From the NCBI GenBank assembly GCA_947258565.1, contig CAMYJB010000002.1, forward strand, positions 124,001 through 188,000: DNA of 64,000 bases, written 5' to 3'. The DNA is from an uncultured Woeseiaceae bacterium (GTDB lineage Bacteria > Pseudomonadota > Gammaproteobacteria > Steroidobacterales > Woeseiaceae). The stretch's first letter is position 1, and each line of letters starts with the position of its first letter. A model generated the notes under the pieces. The model did no database searches and was not told the origin of the DNA. It saw nothing but the letters and a program-made list of their open reading frames with translations. The translations under genes and the position numbers were made by a program. Positions 27,410 through 35,064 of the stretch are shown one piece after another.

Positions 27410-28897
27410 GTGACGACGCAATACCTTCTGGCGATAGACCAGGGTACGAGCAGCAGCCGTACCGTAATTTACGATGATCGGGCAAACGTCGTCGCGAGTG
27501 CGCAGCAGGAATTCCGCCAGATATACCCGGAGCCGGGCTGGGTCGAACATGATCCCGAAGAAATCTGGGCTTCGGTCAGGCAAGTGACGCGACAAGCACT
27601 CGAGAATGCCGACATCACGATAGGCGAGATTGCCGGAATCGGTATCACCAATCAGCGCGAGACGACGGTGGTATGGGACCGGCGCAGCGGCGAATGCATC
27701 TACAACGCGATTGTCTGGCAGGACCGCCGCACGGCGGCATACTGCCGCGAGCTCGCGGAGCGCTGTGCGGACGACGTGGTTGCCGGCAAGACCGGGCTGC
27801 GCCTCGACCCGTATTTTTCGGCGACCAAGGTTGCCTGGATCCTCGCCAACGTCGACGGTGCCCGACGCCTGGCGGATGACGGTCACCTCGCCTTCGGCAC
27901 TATCGACAGTTTCCTGTTGTGGCGTCTTACCGGCGGCGCCGTGCACGCGACCGATGCGACCAATGCCTCGCGCACGATGTTGTTCAACATACACACGCAG
28001 GCCTGGGACGATGAATTGCTGGACCTGCTCGACATACCGGCGTCCATGCTGCCGGCGGTTCTGGATTGCGCCGCAGAGTTCGGCAGCACGAGTGAAGACG
28101 CCCTGGATGGCGTCGTGCCCATTTGCGGCATGGCCGGCGACCAGCAGGCCGCATTGATAGGGCAAGCCGGCTTCGAGTACGGCATGACCAAGAGCACCTA
28201 CGGTACGGGCTGCTTCGCGATTGCCAACACGGGCAACAATGCATTGACGTCGCACAACCAGCTGCTCACGACCATCGCCAGCCGCATCGATGGCGACGTA
28301 TCGTATGGTCTCGAAGGCAGCGTGTTCGTGGCAGGATCTGCACTGCAGTGGCTGCGCGACGAATTGCGAATCATCGGTTCGGCACCCGAGTCGGAGCAGG
28401 TCGCCAGGCGCACCGGTGTCGTCGAGGACGTTTACGTGGTGCCTGCGTTTGCGGGCCTCGGCGCTCCGTACTGGGATCCGGACGCCCGCGGTGCAATCGT
28501 CGGCCTGAGCAGGGGCAGCGGGCGCGACCAGGTCGTGACCGCAACGCTGCAGGCCGTCGCTTACCAGACCCGGGACCTGATCGATGCGATGGCGGACGAC
28601 GGCATCTCGCCGAGCGTGATTCGTGTCGACGGCGGTATGGTCGGCAATGACTGGTTCCTGCAGTTCCTCGCCGACGTTCTGGATATCCGCGTGGAGCGGC
28701 CAGCCAATGTCGAGTCCACCGTACTCGGCGCGGCATACCTTGCAGCGCTGCAGTGCGGCCTGATCGATAACCTGCAGCAAGCGTCGCACCTGTGGCGTTG
28801 CGACGCCGTTTTCGAACCGCACATGTCGGCCGATCAGCGCGACGCACTGCTGTCAGGCTGGGCAACCGCCGTTGCCCGGGTCCGCGGCGCAAGGTAG
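27410..28897 (+). CDS. glpK: Glycerol kinase
   Basis: A 495-residue FGGY-family kinase of standard glycerol kinase length. LLAIDQGTSSSRTVIYD is the phosphate-1 loop, NQRETTVVWDRRSGE and VWQDRRT contact glycerol, and GMAGDQQAALIGQAGFEYGMTKSTYGTG is the phosphate-2/adenosine region; the FGGY signature YWDPDARGAIVGLSRG is present. It makes sn-glycerol 3-phosphate in the cytosol. The start is GTG. It is separated from glpD (53.5 kb) and has no glpF beside it, so the glycerol regulon is scattered. It directly follows the thioesterase gene. Confidence 0.96.
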   Translation: MTTQYLLAIDQGTSSSRTVIYDDRANVVASAQQEFRQIYPEPGWVEHDPEEIWASVRQVTRQALENADITIGEIAGIGITNQRETTVVWDRRSGECIYNAIVWQDRRTAAYCRELAERCADDVVAGKTGLRLDPYFSATKVAWILANVDGARRLADDGHLAFGTIDSFLLWRLTGGAVHATDATNASRTMLFNIHTQAWDDELLDLLDIPASMLPAVLDCAAEFGSTSEDALDGVVPICGMAGDQQAALIGQAGFEYGMTKSTYGTGCFAIANTGNNALTSHNQLLTTIASRIDGDVSYGLEGSVFVAGSALQWLRDELRIIGSAPESEQVARRTGVVEDVYVVPAFAGLGAPYWDPDARGAIVGLSRGSGRDQVVTATLQAVAYQTRDLIDAMADDGISPSVIRVDGGMVGNDWFLQFLADVLDIRVERPANVESTVLGAAYLAALQCGLIDNLQQASHLWRCDAVFEPHMSADQRDALLSGWATAVARVRGAR

Positions 28898-28947
28898 CCC
28901 TCGAACTGCAGCGTCGAGCGGCGCCAGCCGCGGCACTTGACGGGGAG

Positions 28948-28980
28948 GTTACAGGTCGGTTACCAGCCGTTTACCAGGCC
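28948..28980 (+). promoter_or_regulatory. Three direct repeats at 11-base period upstream of the PAP2 gene
   Basis: GTTACAGGTCG, GTTACCAGCCG and TTTACCAGGCC follow each other without gaps (28948-28958, 28959-28969, 28970-28980). The conserved GTTAC/TTTAC core recurs every 11 bases, one helical turn, which is how OmpR/PhoB-family response regulators usually bind (for example the Pho and PhoP boxes). The block lies 90 bases before the PAP2 phosphatase start. The binding protein is not known. Confidence 0.45.
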
Positions 28981-29069
28981 CGCAATAACAATTTCGTCAC
29001 AAAACGATAACCTTGTTGTAGCATCGTCCTCACAGACTTTGTGTGTAGCCATCCGGACGAGCGCGACCA

Positions 29070-29588
29070 GTGGTTGAATACCTGAATCATTTCGAGCTGA
29101 ACCTGTGCCTGCGGGTCAATGCGCTCAGCCGCCGCGAGTTGATTAGGCGGTTCTTCAGCATCGTCTCCTGGCTGGGAAACTATCCGGCGTGGGTCGTGTT
29201 CGGTTTGCTGATCGCGGCACAGCAGGGACCGGGGACTCTGGCATTTGCCGTCCAGGCCCTGGCGACGGCGTTCACGGGTATCGGCATCTACAAGTTCCTC
29301 AAGAAGCGACTGGTGCGTGAACGGCCCTTCGTGGCGCACAGCGATATCGTGTGTGGAGCGCCACCTCTCGACCGCTACAGCTTCCCGTCCGGCCATACGC
29401 TGCATGCCGTGAGCCTGACCATGCTGTACGGCGCCTACGAGCCGGCGATGTTGATCATCATGGTGCCGTTCGCAGCGCTCGTTGCCGTCTCCCGGGTCGT
29501 TCTCGGATTGCATTATCCGAGCGACGTGGCCGTCGGCGGCCTGATCGGGACCTTGCTGGCTGCGATCAGTCTTGCGGCGTCCGGCTAG
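29070..29588 (+). CDS. PAP2-family membrane phosphatase
   Basis: A 172-residue membrane protein with the complete three-part PAP2 active site: K78...RP86 in KKRLVRERP, PSGH at 106-109, and SR141-142 with His148 and Asp152 in SRVVLGLHYPSD. About five hydrophobic helices surround it. Members remove phosphate from phosphatidate, phosphatidylglycerophosphate or undecaprenyl pyrophosphate in the membrane. It starts with GTG after a 172-base upstream region with 11-base direct repeats, and converges on dgkA, which makes phosphatidate from diacylglycerol; the pair act on the same lipid pool in opposite directions. UppP/PgpB-type activity is possible. Confidence 0.92.
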   Translation: MVEYLNHFELNLCLRVNALSRRELIRRFFSIVSWLGNYPAWVVFGLLIAAQQGPGTLAFAVQALATAFTGIGIYKFLKKRLVRERPFVAHSDIVCGAPPLDRYSFPSGHTLHAVSLTMLYGAYEPAMLIIMVPFAALVAVSRVVLGLHYPSDVAVGGLIGTLLAAISLAASG

Positions 29589-29959
29589 CCGTTAAACCGG
29601 CTCCAGGCAACGGCGGACCACACCAGCAGCACCAGCGCCAGGCTTACGAACACGGCCGCAGACCCGAGGTCCTTGGCGCGCCCCGACAGTTCGTGATGTT
29701 CTTTTCCGACCCGGTCTATCGCCGCTTCTACCGCCGAATTTAGAAGCTCAACGATGAGGACCAGCAGCAGGCAGGCGATCAGCAGGACTCTTTCGTACGC
29801 GGTCTGTCCGAGCCAGAGAGCGAATGGCGTGAGGATAATACCGAGGGTCAGCTCCTGCCGGAATGCTGATTCGTGCCGCCATGCGTGTACGAATCCCTGC
29901 GCGGAAAACCGCGCGGCGCGAAGCGCACGCATAATGCCGGTGTTGTCTGGTTTACCCAC
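29585..29959 (-). CDS. dgkA: Diacylglycerol kinase
   Basis: A 124-residue protein of the small prokaryotic DgkA family. Three membrane helices and the active-site stretch VELLNSAVEAAIDRV followed by HHELSGRAKDLGSAAV are conserved, with the catalytic Glu and metal-binding Glu/Asn in place. N-terminal RALRAARFSAQGFVHAWRHESAFRQE is the amphipathic helix of the family. It phosphorylates diacylglycerol left over from periplasmic glucan and lipid A modification. I chose the GTG at 29959 (GKPDNTGIM), near the E. coli length; an in-frame ATG at 29998 adds 13 residues. Its last four bases overlap the convergent PAP2 gene. Confidence 0.93.
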   Translation of the reverse strand: MGKPDNTGIMRALRAARFSAQGFVHAWRHESAFRQELTLGIILTPFALWLGQTAYERVLLIACLLLVLIVELLNSAVEAAIDRVGKEHHELSGRAKDLGSAAVFVSLALVLLVWSAVAWSRFNG

Positions 29960-30106
29960 GATAGGTCCTTTTCGCTGTGTCAGGAGACCTGGCGACATGG
30001 CTTTCTCTGACGGACAGGATATCAGCCGGCGAGGGTCGCGACACCGCGAGAGGGTAGGGTGAAATTCTCAACATCTCGCTGCGATTGCGTGACGGTGATG
30101 TTGCCC

Positions 30107-30135
30107 TTGACTGCACCCGATTCTGGCCCAATGAT
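30107..30135 (+). promoter_or_regulatory. Candidate promoter of the kinase/stator gene cluster
   Basis: TTGACT (30107-30112) and AATGAT (30130-30135) are separated by 17 bases, matching sigma70 elements at five and four of six positions. It lies about 50 bases before the TTG start of the first kinase gene, in the only sizeable non-coding gap at the left edge of the cluster. A weak but well-placed candidate. Confidence 0.4.
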
Positions 30136-30186
30136 TGCTCACCAGATTCGTACCACCGCCAGGCGGCATCGACAGCGTAGCCAGAC

Positions 30187-31473
30187 TTGTTAAGAGCTCG
30201 ACAGAAAATCGGAAAATACCGGATCGTTGGCCGCATCGCCTCCGGGCCACTCGCAGACGTCTACCGCGCCTACGATACGATCCAGAAGCGGCGCGTGGCG
30301 CTCAAGATTCCGAAGGCGGATACGCACACGGGGCACGAGGAATTTCTGCACGAGGTGCAGGTTGCTACGAAGCTGCAGCACCCGAACATACTGACGGTGC
30401 TCAATGCGAGCTACATCGACGAGCACTTCGTGATCGCGATGGAACTCGGCGAGGAATCGCTCGCCGATCGCATCGAGCGCCGCATATCGACGGCACGTGC
30501 GCTGGATCTCGCCGGCCAGGCGATCGCGGCCCTCGCTCACGCCCACGAACACAAGATCATCCATTGCGACATCAAGCCGGAGAACTACATCCTGTTCCCG
30601 GGCAACCAGCTCAAGCTGTGCGACTTCGGGTTCGCAAAAATCAGCCTCCGTACGCTCAAGGCATCCGGCTCCGGCACCATCGATTACATCGCGCCCGAAC
30701 AGGCCATGGGCCGGCCCAAGTTCCAGTCCGACGTGTTCTCGCTCGGCCTGGTGCTCTACCGCCTGTTGTCGGGGAAGCTGCCGGAGTGGCCGTTTGCCTG
30801 GCCGATGGTCGGGCACGAGCGACTGACCGCAAAGGCTCGCCCGGAGCTCGTCGAGATGCTCAGGAAGGCCATCCAGCTGGATCCGGCAAATCGCTATCGC
30901 GACGCGGTGCAGATGATGTCCGCGTTCGAACAGCTGCAGAGCCACGCAAGAAGACAGAAGCGCTCCAGGGCGCGGGGCGACCGCAAGATTGGCACGACCT
31001 GGCGGCGCATGCAGTGGCGCGAGTTCCAGCGGCAGTACAGAAAGGTCTTCGATACCCGGCACCAGTGCCGGCACTGCGAAGGGCCCGTGTCGGAGAGCAT
31101 GCAGGCATGTCCATGGTGCGGTTTCGATAACCCGGCTCGGGGCTCGGAATCATCCATGCCGTCGAGTTGCCCGCGCTGCGAGCGCGGTGTCAAGAACGAC
31201 TGGGACTATTGCCCCTGGTGTTACGGGCCCGGCTTCGTTGAGGAGACGACGCGCCGCTACCCTGACAAGCGCTACGCCGCTCGCTGCGGCAACAAGCGCT
31301 GCCGGGGACAGCTGATGCCGTTCATGCGCTACTGCCCATGGTGTCGCATGAAGGTGCGCAAGCCATGGAAACTGGAAGGCAGCCGGCACCGCTGCAAGGC
31401 CTGCGGCTGGGGCATCGCGCGGGCGTTCTGGAATTACTGCGCCTGGTGCAGGGAGCCGGTGAAGCGCGCGTAA
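30187..31473 (+). CDS. Ser/Thr protein kinase with four C-terminal zinc ribbons
   Basis: A 428-residue cytosolic protein. Residues 8-260 form a Hanks-type kinase: a degenerate Gly loop (GRIASGPLADVY), VALKIPK with Lys40, catalytic loop HCDIKPEN (Asp128, Lys130, Asn133), DFG at 146-148 and APE at 169-171, so it should be active. Residues 294-425 carry eight Cys pairs, mostly CxxC and often CPWC, enough for four zinc ribbons, with basic linkers. Zinc-ribbon kinases next to PP2C phosphatases and vWA proteins are known from the TerY-P triads linked to tellurite-resistance systems. No ATG is available; the TTG at 30187 is the only start preserving the kinase N-terminus. The PP2C gene follows after 20 bases. 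Confidence 0.9.
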   Translation: MLRARQKIGKYRIVGRIASGPLADVYRAYDTIQKRRVALKIPKADTHTGHEEFLHEVQVATKLQHPNILTVLNASYIDEHFVIAMELGEESLADRIERRISTARALDLAGQAIAALAHAHEHKIIHCDIKPENYILFPGNQLKLCDFGFAKISLRTLKASGSGTIDYIAPEQAMGRPKFQSDVFSLGLVLYRLLSGKLPEWPFAWPMVGHERLTAKARPELVEMLRKAIQLDPANRYRDAVQMMSAFEQLQSHARRQKRSRARGDRKIGTTWRRMQWREFQRQYRKVFDTRHQCRHCEGPVSESMQACPWCGFDNPARGSESSMPSSCPRCERGVKNDWDYCPWCYGPGFVEETTRRYPDKRYAARCGNKRCRGQLMPFMRYCPWCRMKVRKPWKLEGSRHRCKACGWGIARAFWNYCAWCREPVKRA

Positions 31474-31493
31474 CAGCGCTTCCGGTTAGCGTC

Positions 31494-32363
31494 GTGTCGA
31501 ATCTCATAGAGGGCCTGCTCGTACTCGATGGTGCATTCAAGCCGGACAGCCAGGCCGCAGACGTGGGCGGCGGTTCGGTCGTGGCGTTCACCGAGCGTGC
31601 ACCGGACAAGGACACGGAGAACGAGGATACGGTCGCGGTGATCCCCTGGGGTCCGGAGGCGGTCGTCCTCGTTGTCGCGGACGGTGCCGGCGGACTGCCG
31701 GCCGGTAAGCGGGCGTCGATGACCGCTGTCTCGTCGCTGGTCGAGGCGTTGTCGATCGCCATGTCCGAAACCGTGGTGTTGCGCACCGCCATTCTCGACG
31801 GCATAGAAGCGGCGAACGAGGCCGTCAAACGCCTCGCCAACGGCTCGGCGACGACGCTGACCGTGGTGACGATAGAGGGCCAGGTGGCGCGCGCGTATCA
31901 GATCGGCGACTCGGAAGCGCTGGTGGTCGGCCAGCGCGGCCGGATCAAGCTGCAGACGACAGCGCATTCGCCCACCGGTTTCGCGGTCGAGGCAGGTTTT
32001 CTCGATGAACGCGCGGCGCTGCACCATGCCGAGCGGCACCTGGTGTCGAATTTTCTCGGCACCCGTGAAATGAGCATCGATATCGGCGCGCCCATCAAGC
32101 TGCGGCCGATGGACACGGTCCTGCTGGCAAGCGACGGGTTGATGGACAACGTGCATCTCGACGAAATCATCGAGCACATTCGCAAGGGACCGGCCGACGC
32201 GGCCGTGGATGCGGTCGTCGAACTTGCACGAACGAGGATGCATTCGAACGATGGCAACGAGCCATCGAAACCCGACGATCTGTCACTGATCGTTTACAGA
32301 AAGCGACCGATAACGCGCCGCAAGTCCACCAGCACCTCGAAAAGGAGCGGCGCGAGAACATAA
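31494..32363 (+). CDS. PP2C-type Ser/Thr protein phosphatase
   Basis: A 289-residue PPM/PP2C phosphatase. Metal-binding motifs are complete: NED at 43-45, VADGAGG with Asp63, IGDSEALVV, LLASDGLMDNV, and the final PDDLSLIVY. It lacks signal and membrane segments, so it acts in the cytosol, most simply reversing the adjacent kinases. The GTG at 31494 is chosen because the frame upstream overlaps the zinc-ribbon kinase and is not conserved in type. The C-terminus is basic (ITRRKSTSTSKRSG). A kinase-phosphatase pair beside FHA proteins parallels the threonine-phosphorylation switch of type VI secretion systems, although no secretion genes are present here. Confidence 0.92.
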   Translation: MSNLIEGLLVLDGAFKPDSQAADVGGGSVVAFTERAPDKDTENEDTVAVIPWGPEAVVLVVADGAGGLPAGKRASMTAVSSLVEALSIAMSETVVLRTAILDGIEAANEAVKRLANGSATTLTVVTIEGQVARAYQIGDSEALVVGQRGRIKLQTTAHSPTGFAVEAGFLDERAALHHAERHLVSNFLGTREMSIDIGAPIKLRPMDTVLLASDGLMDNVHLDEIIEHIRKGPADAAVDAVVELARTRMHSNDGNEPSKPDDLSLIVYRKRPITRRKSTSTSKRSGART

Positions 32364-32464
32364 AATCTATTTAAATCATGTGCTTGTCGCCTGGACTCGG
32401 GCGAGGCTCCCGCCCGCGACAGGGCTATTGATTGACTACTTGCCGCGTATTATCGTCACGGGGT

Positions 32465-32485
32465 GCCGGCAGCACATTTGCCGGC
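32465..32485. terminator. Hairpin in the 253-base gap between phosphatase and lipoprotein genes
   Basis: GCCGGCA (32465-32471) pairs with TGCCGGC (32479-32485) around a seven-base loop. A second, looser GC-rich hairpin lies at about 32398-32418. The gap 32364-32616 is the longest non-coding break inside the cluster and may contain an internal promoter or partial terminator. No T run follows the stem. Confidence 0.35.
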
Positions 32486-32616
32486 CCGGTCAATGCCGGG
32501 ATTCCGATGGAACTCGGGCATACGTTTGGCGCTCAAAACAAGGAATACCGGTCGTTCCGGGTCGTCACGACGCAACGGGCCGGGCCTCCACACCCGCCAT
32601 CGAGAGGCACGAGCAG

Positions 32617-33813
32617 ATGAACCGCAAGCAGTCAACCAGATCCATATTCAGCCTGGCCAGGATTGGCCTGGTCATTTTTGCCGCGACGCTCTTCGTCGCC
32701 GGCTGCAAATCGTCGGTGATCCAGCCGCCGAGTAGCGGCATTCCAACGCCGCCATCGGGCGGTATGCCGCCATCGCCGGGGGGGTCGTCCGGCGGTGGTT
32801 CGCAAAGTGGCGGTGAACAGAGCGGTGGCCAGCAGGGTGGGGGTTCTTCCGGCGGCGGTTCACAAGGCGGAGGCCAGCAGGGCGGCGGTTCACAAGGTGG
32901 AGGCCAGCAAGGCGGCGGTTCGCAAGGTGGTGGTCAGCAAGGCGGCGGCACCCAGGGTGGTGGATCTGCCGGTGGCGGCGCAACGCCGAGCGGCACATCG
33001 TCGGGCGGCGGCGGCCAGTCCGGCGGCGTCGGCAGTGTGCCACAGGTCGAATTCCCGATGCCGGGCGGTGTGCCGGGTATGAGCGGTGGTGCGGGCGGCG
33101 ACGGTGCTGCCGGTGACGGTGCCGACAGCGGAGACGGCGACGGCCAGAGCGGTGGTGATTGTGGCGACACCGGGCCGCTCCCCGGCGGCGTTGGCGGCAT
33201 GGGGCAGGCGGGCGAATGCCTGGGCGGTGGCGCGTCCGCGAGCGAGTCGGCCGAGTCCGCCGGTGGTGGAGCAGAAGCCGCTATGGAAGGCGGTGGCGGC
33301 GGTGCAGGCGAAGGCGCCGAGGGAGGCGCCGCCGGTGGCGCCGCAGGCGGGACCGGAACGGGCGGTGCGGGCAGCGCCGGTCAGTTTCCCGGCGAGTCGG
33401 ATGCCGAGCGCGCCGAGCGACTGGGGCGTGAGCTCGACGAGTCGATTGGCGGCTTCGACGAGGTATTGAGTGAGGAACAGCGTGAGATTGCATCCGTAGG
33501 CCGAAACACGGAAGGCTTCGGAGGCAGCGGCGGCTCCGGCGACGGTGCCGGCGGCATCAGCCTGGGCGAGCAGGCGGGTGGCGGTACGGGTGCGGGATCG
33601 GTGGCCGTGGCAAACCAGCCGTCGGCGCGGCGCGAGTCGCCGGTTGCCGGCCTCAGCCAGGAGGAGATTCGCGAGCGGACGCCGGATGACATTCCGATTA
33701 CGGTCGACGACGACATCATCGCGCGGCAGCTTCGTGAGGCAGCCCTCGCCGAAGAAGACCCGGAGCTGCGTGAGCGCCTTTGGGAAGAGTACCGGAAGTA
33801 CAACGGGATCTAA
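32617..33813 (+). CDS. Gly/Ser/Gln-rich repeat lipoprotein
   Basis: A 398-residue protein with a lipoprotein signal: basic start, hydrophobic stretch and lipobox LFVAGCKSS with the acylated Cys at about residue 29. It is then extremely low in complexity: a Pro-rich linker, an SGGG/QQGGG region with exact ten-residue repeats (GSQGGGQQGG) at about 81-110, and further Gly/Ala/Asp-rich tracts to about 265. Two cysteines near 178 and 193 could form a disulfide. The last 120 residues are charged and partly helical (QEEIRERTPDDIPI, REAALAEEDPELRERLWEEYRKY). The body suggests a long flexible tether in the periplasm or on the surface. I do not recognise a characterised homologue. The following gene starts nine bases after the stop. 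Confidence 0.8.
   Translation: MNRKQSTRSIFSLARIGLVIFAATLFVAGCKSSVIQPPSSGIPTPPSGGMPPSPGGSSGGGSQSGGEQSGGQQGGGSSGGGSQGGGQQGGGSQGGGQQGGGSQGGGQQGGGTQGGGSAGGGATPSGTSSGGGGQSGGVGSVPQVEFPMPGGVPGMSGGAGGDGAAGDGADSGDGDGQSGGDCGDTGPLPGGVGGMGQAGECLGGGASASESAESAGGGAEAAMEGGGGGAGEGAEGGAAGGAAGGTGTGGAGSAGQFPGESDAERAERLGRELDESIGGFDEVLSEEQREIASVGRNTEGFGGSGGSGDGAGGISLGEQAGGGTGAGSVAVANQPSARRESPVAGLSQEEIRERTPDDIPITVDDDIIARQLREAALAEEDPELRERLWEEYRKYNGI
32857..32946 (+). repeat. Three tandem 30-base repeats inside the Gly-rich lipoprotein gene
   Basis: Three copies of a 30-base unit encode the ten residues GSQGGGQQGG, beginning at 32857, 32887 and 32917, with only third-position differences. Degenerate copies flank them on both sides. 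Such in-frame repeats can expand or contract by slippage, changing tether length without breaking the gene. Confidence 0.85.
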
Positions 33814-33822
33814 GGAGACGAT

Positions 33823-35064
33823 TTGCGCAAGATGAGGAGAGTATCGCCGCTTGTCGCCATGGCCGTGTTCGCGGTCCAGGGCTGCACCGTCAACGAGGTC
33901 ATCACCGCTGAAGAAACGGAACTCGTAGTCGCGGATGAAACGGTCGATGAGTCCCTGCTTCTCGATGTCGGCATCGTCGAGTTCGACGGTGGGGTGCCGG
34001 AGGATAACGATCCTTCGGATACACGCATTTACGAGGAGATACGGGGCGCAGAGGCGCGCTACCTGCCGTATCACCTGAAGACGACGCTGCAGGGGACGGG
34101 TCACTGGGGCGCCGTGCGCGTGATCCCGTCGCGCGAAGCGTTTACCGACATCATTATCAGTGGTCGCATCGAGAAGTCGGACGGCGAGCACGTGAAACTG
34201 GAGGTATCCGTCGATGATGCCACCGGGCGCCACTGGTACGCCGAGAAATACAGCGCGCAAACGGGCGTTTCTTCGTACTCGGAGCGACGCGACCGCCGCC
34301 AGGATCCATACCAGAAAGTCTTCAACGACATTGCGAACGATCTGCAGGCCTATGTTGCGCAGATGCCGCGCGAGGACATCAAGCGGATCCGCCAGGTATC
34401 CGAACTGCAGTTCTTCGGCGACATGTCGCCGGCGCAGTTTGGCGAACACCTTGCCACTGACGAAGACGGAATCGTGCGGGTCATGCGCCTGCCCGCGGAA
34501 AACGACCCCGCCGTAGCGCGCCTGCGGCAAATCCGTGAGCGTGACCGGCTCGTCGTCGACACGCTGAACGAACACTACGCCAACTTCTATTACGGCATCG
34601 CCATTCCCTACAGCGCGTGGCGCAAGACATCCCGCGAGGAGGCTATCAACTACCGCCAGGTAAAGCGTTCAGCGACGCTGCAGACGTTGATGGGTGTTGC
34701 CGTCCTGGCGGGATCCATTGCGATGGAAACCGACAGTTCGAGTTCCTCGACGCGCCGCATGCAGCGAAGCCTGCAGAGCATCGGCATCTCCCAGGGCATC
34801 GACCAGATATTCGCGGGTTTTTCGCGGCGTTCCGAAGCGTCGCTTCACGTGGAAGCGATCAAGGAGCTTTCGGAGTCGTTCGGCTCGGAAGCCGCGCCGA
34901 TGGTAATCGATGTCGAGGGCCAGACTCGCCGTCTTACCGGAACCGCTGCGGCGCAGTACGAGAGCTGGCGCCGGTTGCTTCGTGAAATCTACGAGGCCGA
35001 GACCGGGTTCCCGACACCGATCGAGGTCGGCGCACCTGCTCGCGAGGCTGAACCGACTGGATGA
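33823..35064 (+). CDS. Predicted lipoprotein of unknown function
   Basis: A 413-residue protein with a short signal and probable lipobox (VFAVQGC, Cys at about residue 24). An alpha/beta region follows (YLPYHLKTTLQGTGHWGAVRVIP, then TDIIISGRIEKSDGEHVKLEV), vaguely like periplasmic TolB-N/LpoB/CsgG-type domains; this is only a resemblance. A central Arg/Asp-rich helical section, a small hydrophobic segment (TLMGVAVLAGSIAM) and a helical C-terminus complete it. I do not recognise a named family. The start is TTG at 33823, five bases after GGAG; the ATG at 33832 has poorer spacing. Its ATGA overlap with the downstream kinase gene ties it to the signalling cluster. Confidence 0.8.
   Translation: MRKMRRVSPLVAMAVFAVQGCTVNEVITAEETELVVADETVDESLLLDVGIVEFDGGVPEDNDPSDTRIYEEIRGAEARYLPYHLKTTLQGTGHWGAVRVIPSREAFTDIIISGRIEKSDGEHVKLEVSVDDATGRHWYAEKYSAQTGVSSYSERRDRRQDPYQKVFNDIANDLQAYVAQMPREDIKRIRQVSELQFFGDMSPAQFGEHLATDEDGIVRVMRLPAENDPAVARLRQIRERDRLVVDTLNEHYANFYYGIAIPYSAWRKTSREEAINYRQVKRSATLQTLMGVAVLAGSIAMETDSSSSSTRRMQRSLQSIGISQGIDQIFAGFSRRSEASLHVEAIKELSESFGSEAAPMVIDVEGQTRRLTGTAAAQYESWRRLLREIYEAETGFPTPIEVGAPAREAEPTG

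Noticed and set aside
32857-32946. Short regular repeats that could suggest a CRISPR array
   Set aside because: The units are contiguous, without spacers, and in frame within a Gly-rich protein.
32890-34575. A 561-codon minus-strand open frame opposite the two lipoproteins
   Set aside because: An artefact of GC-rich repeats on the plus strand; the plus-strand genes have lipoboxes, ribosome sites and coupling.
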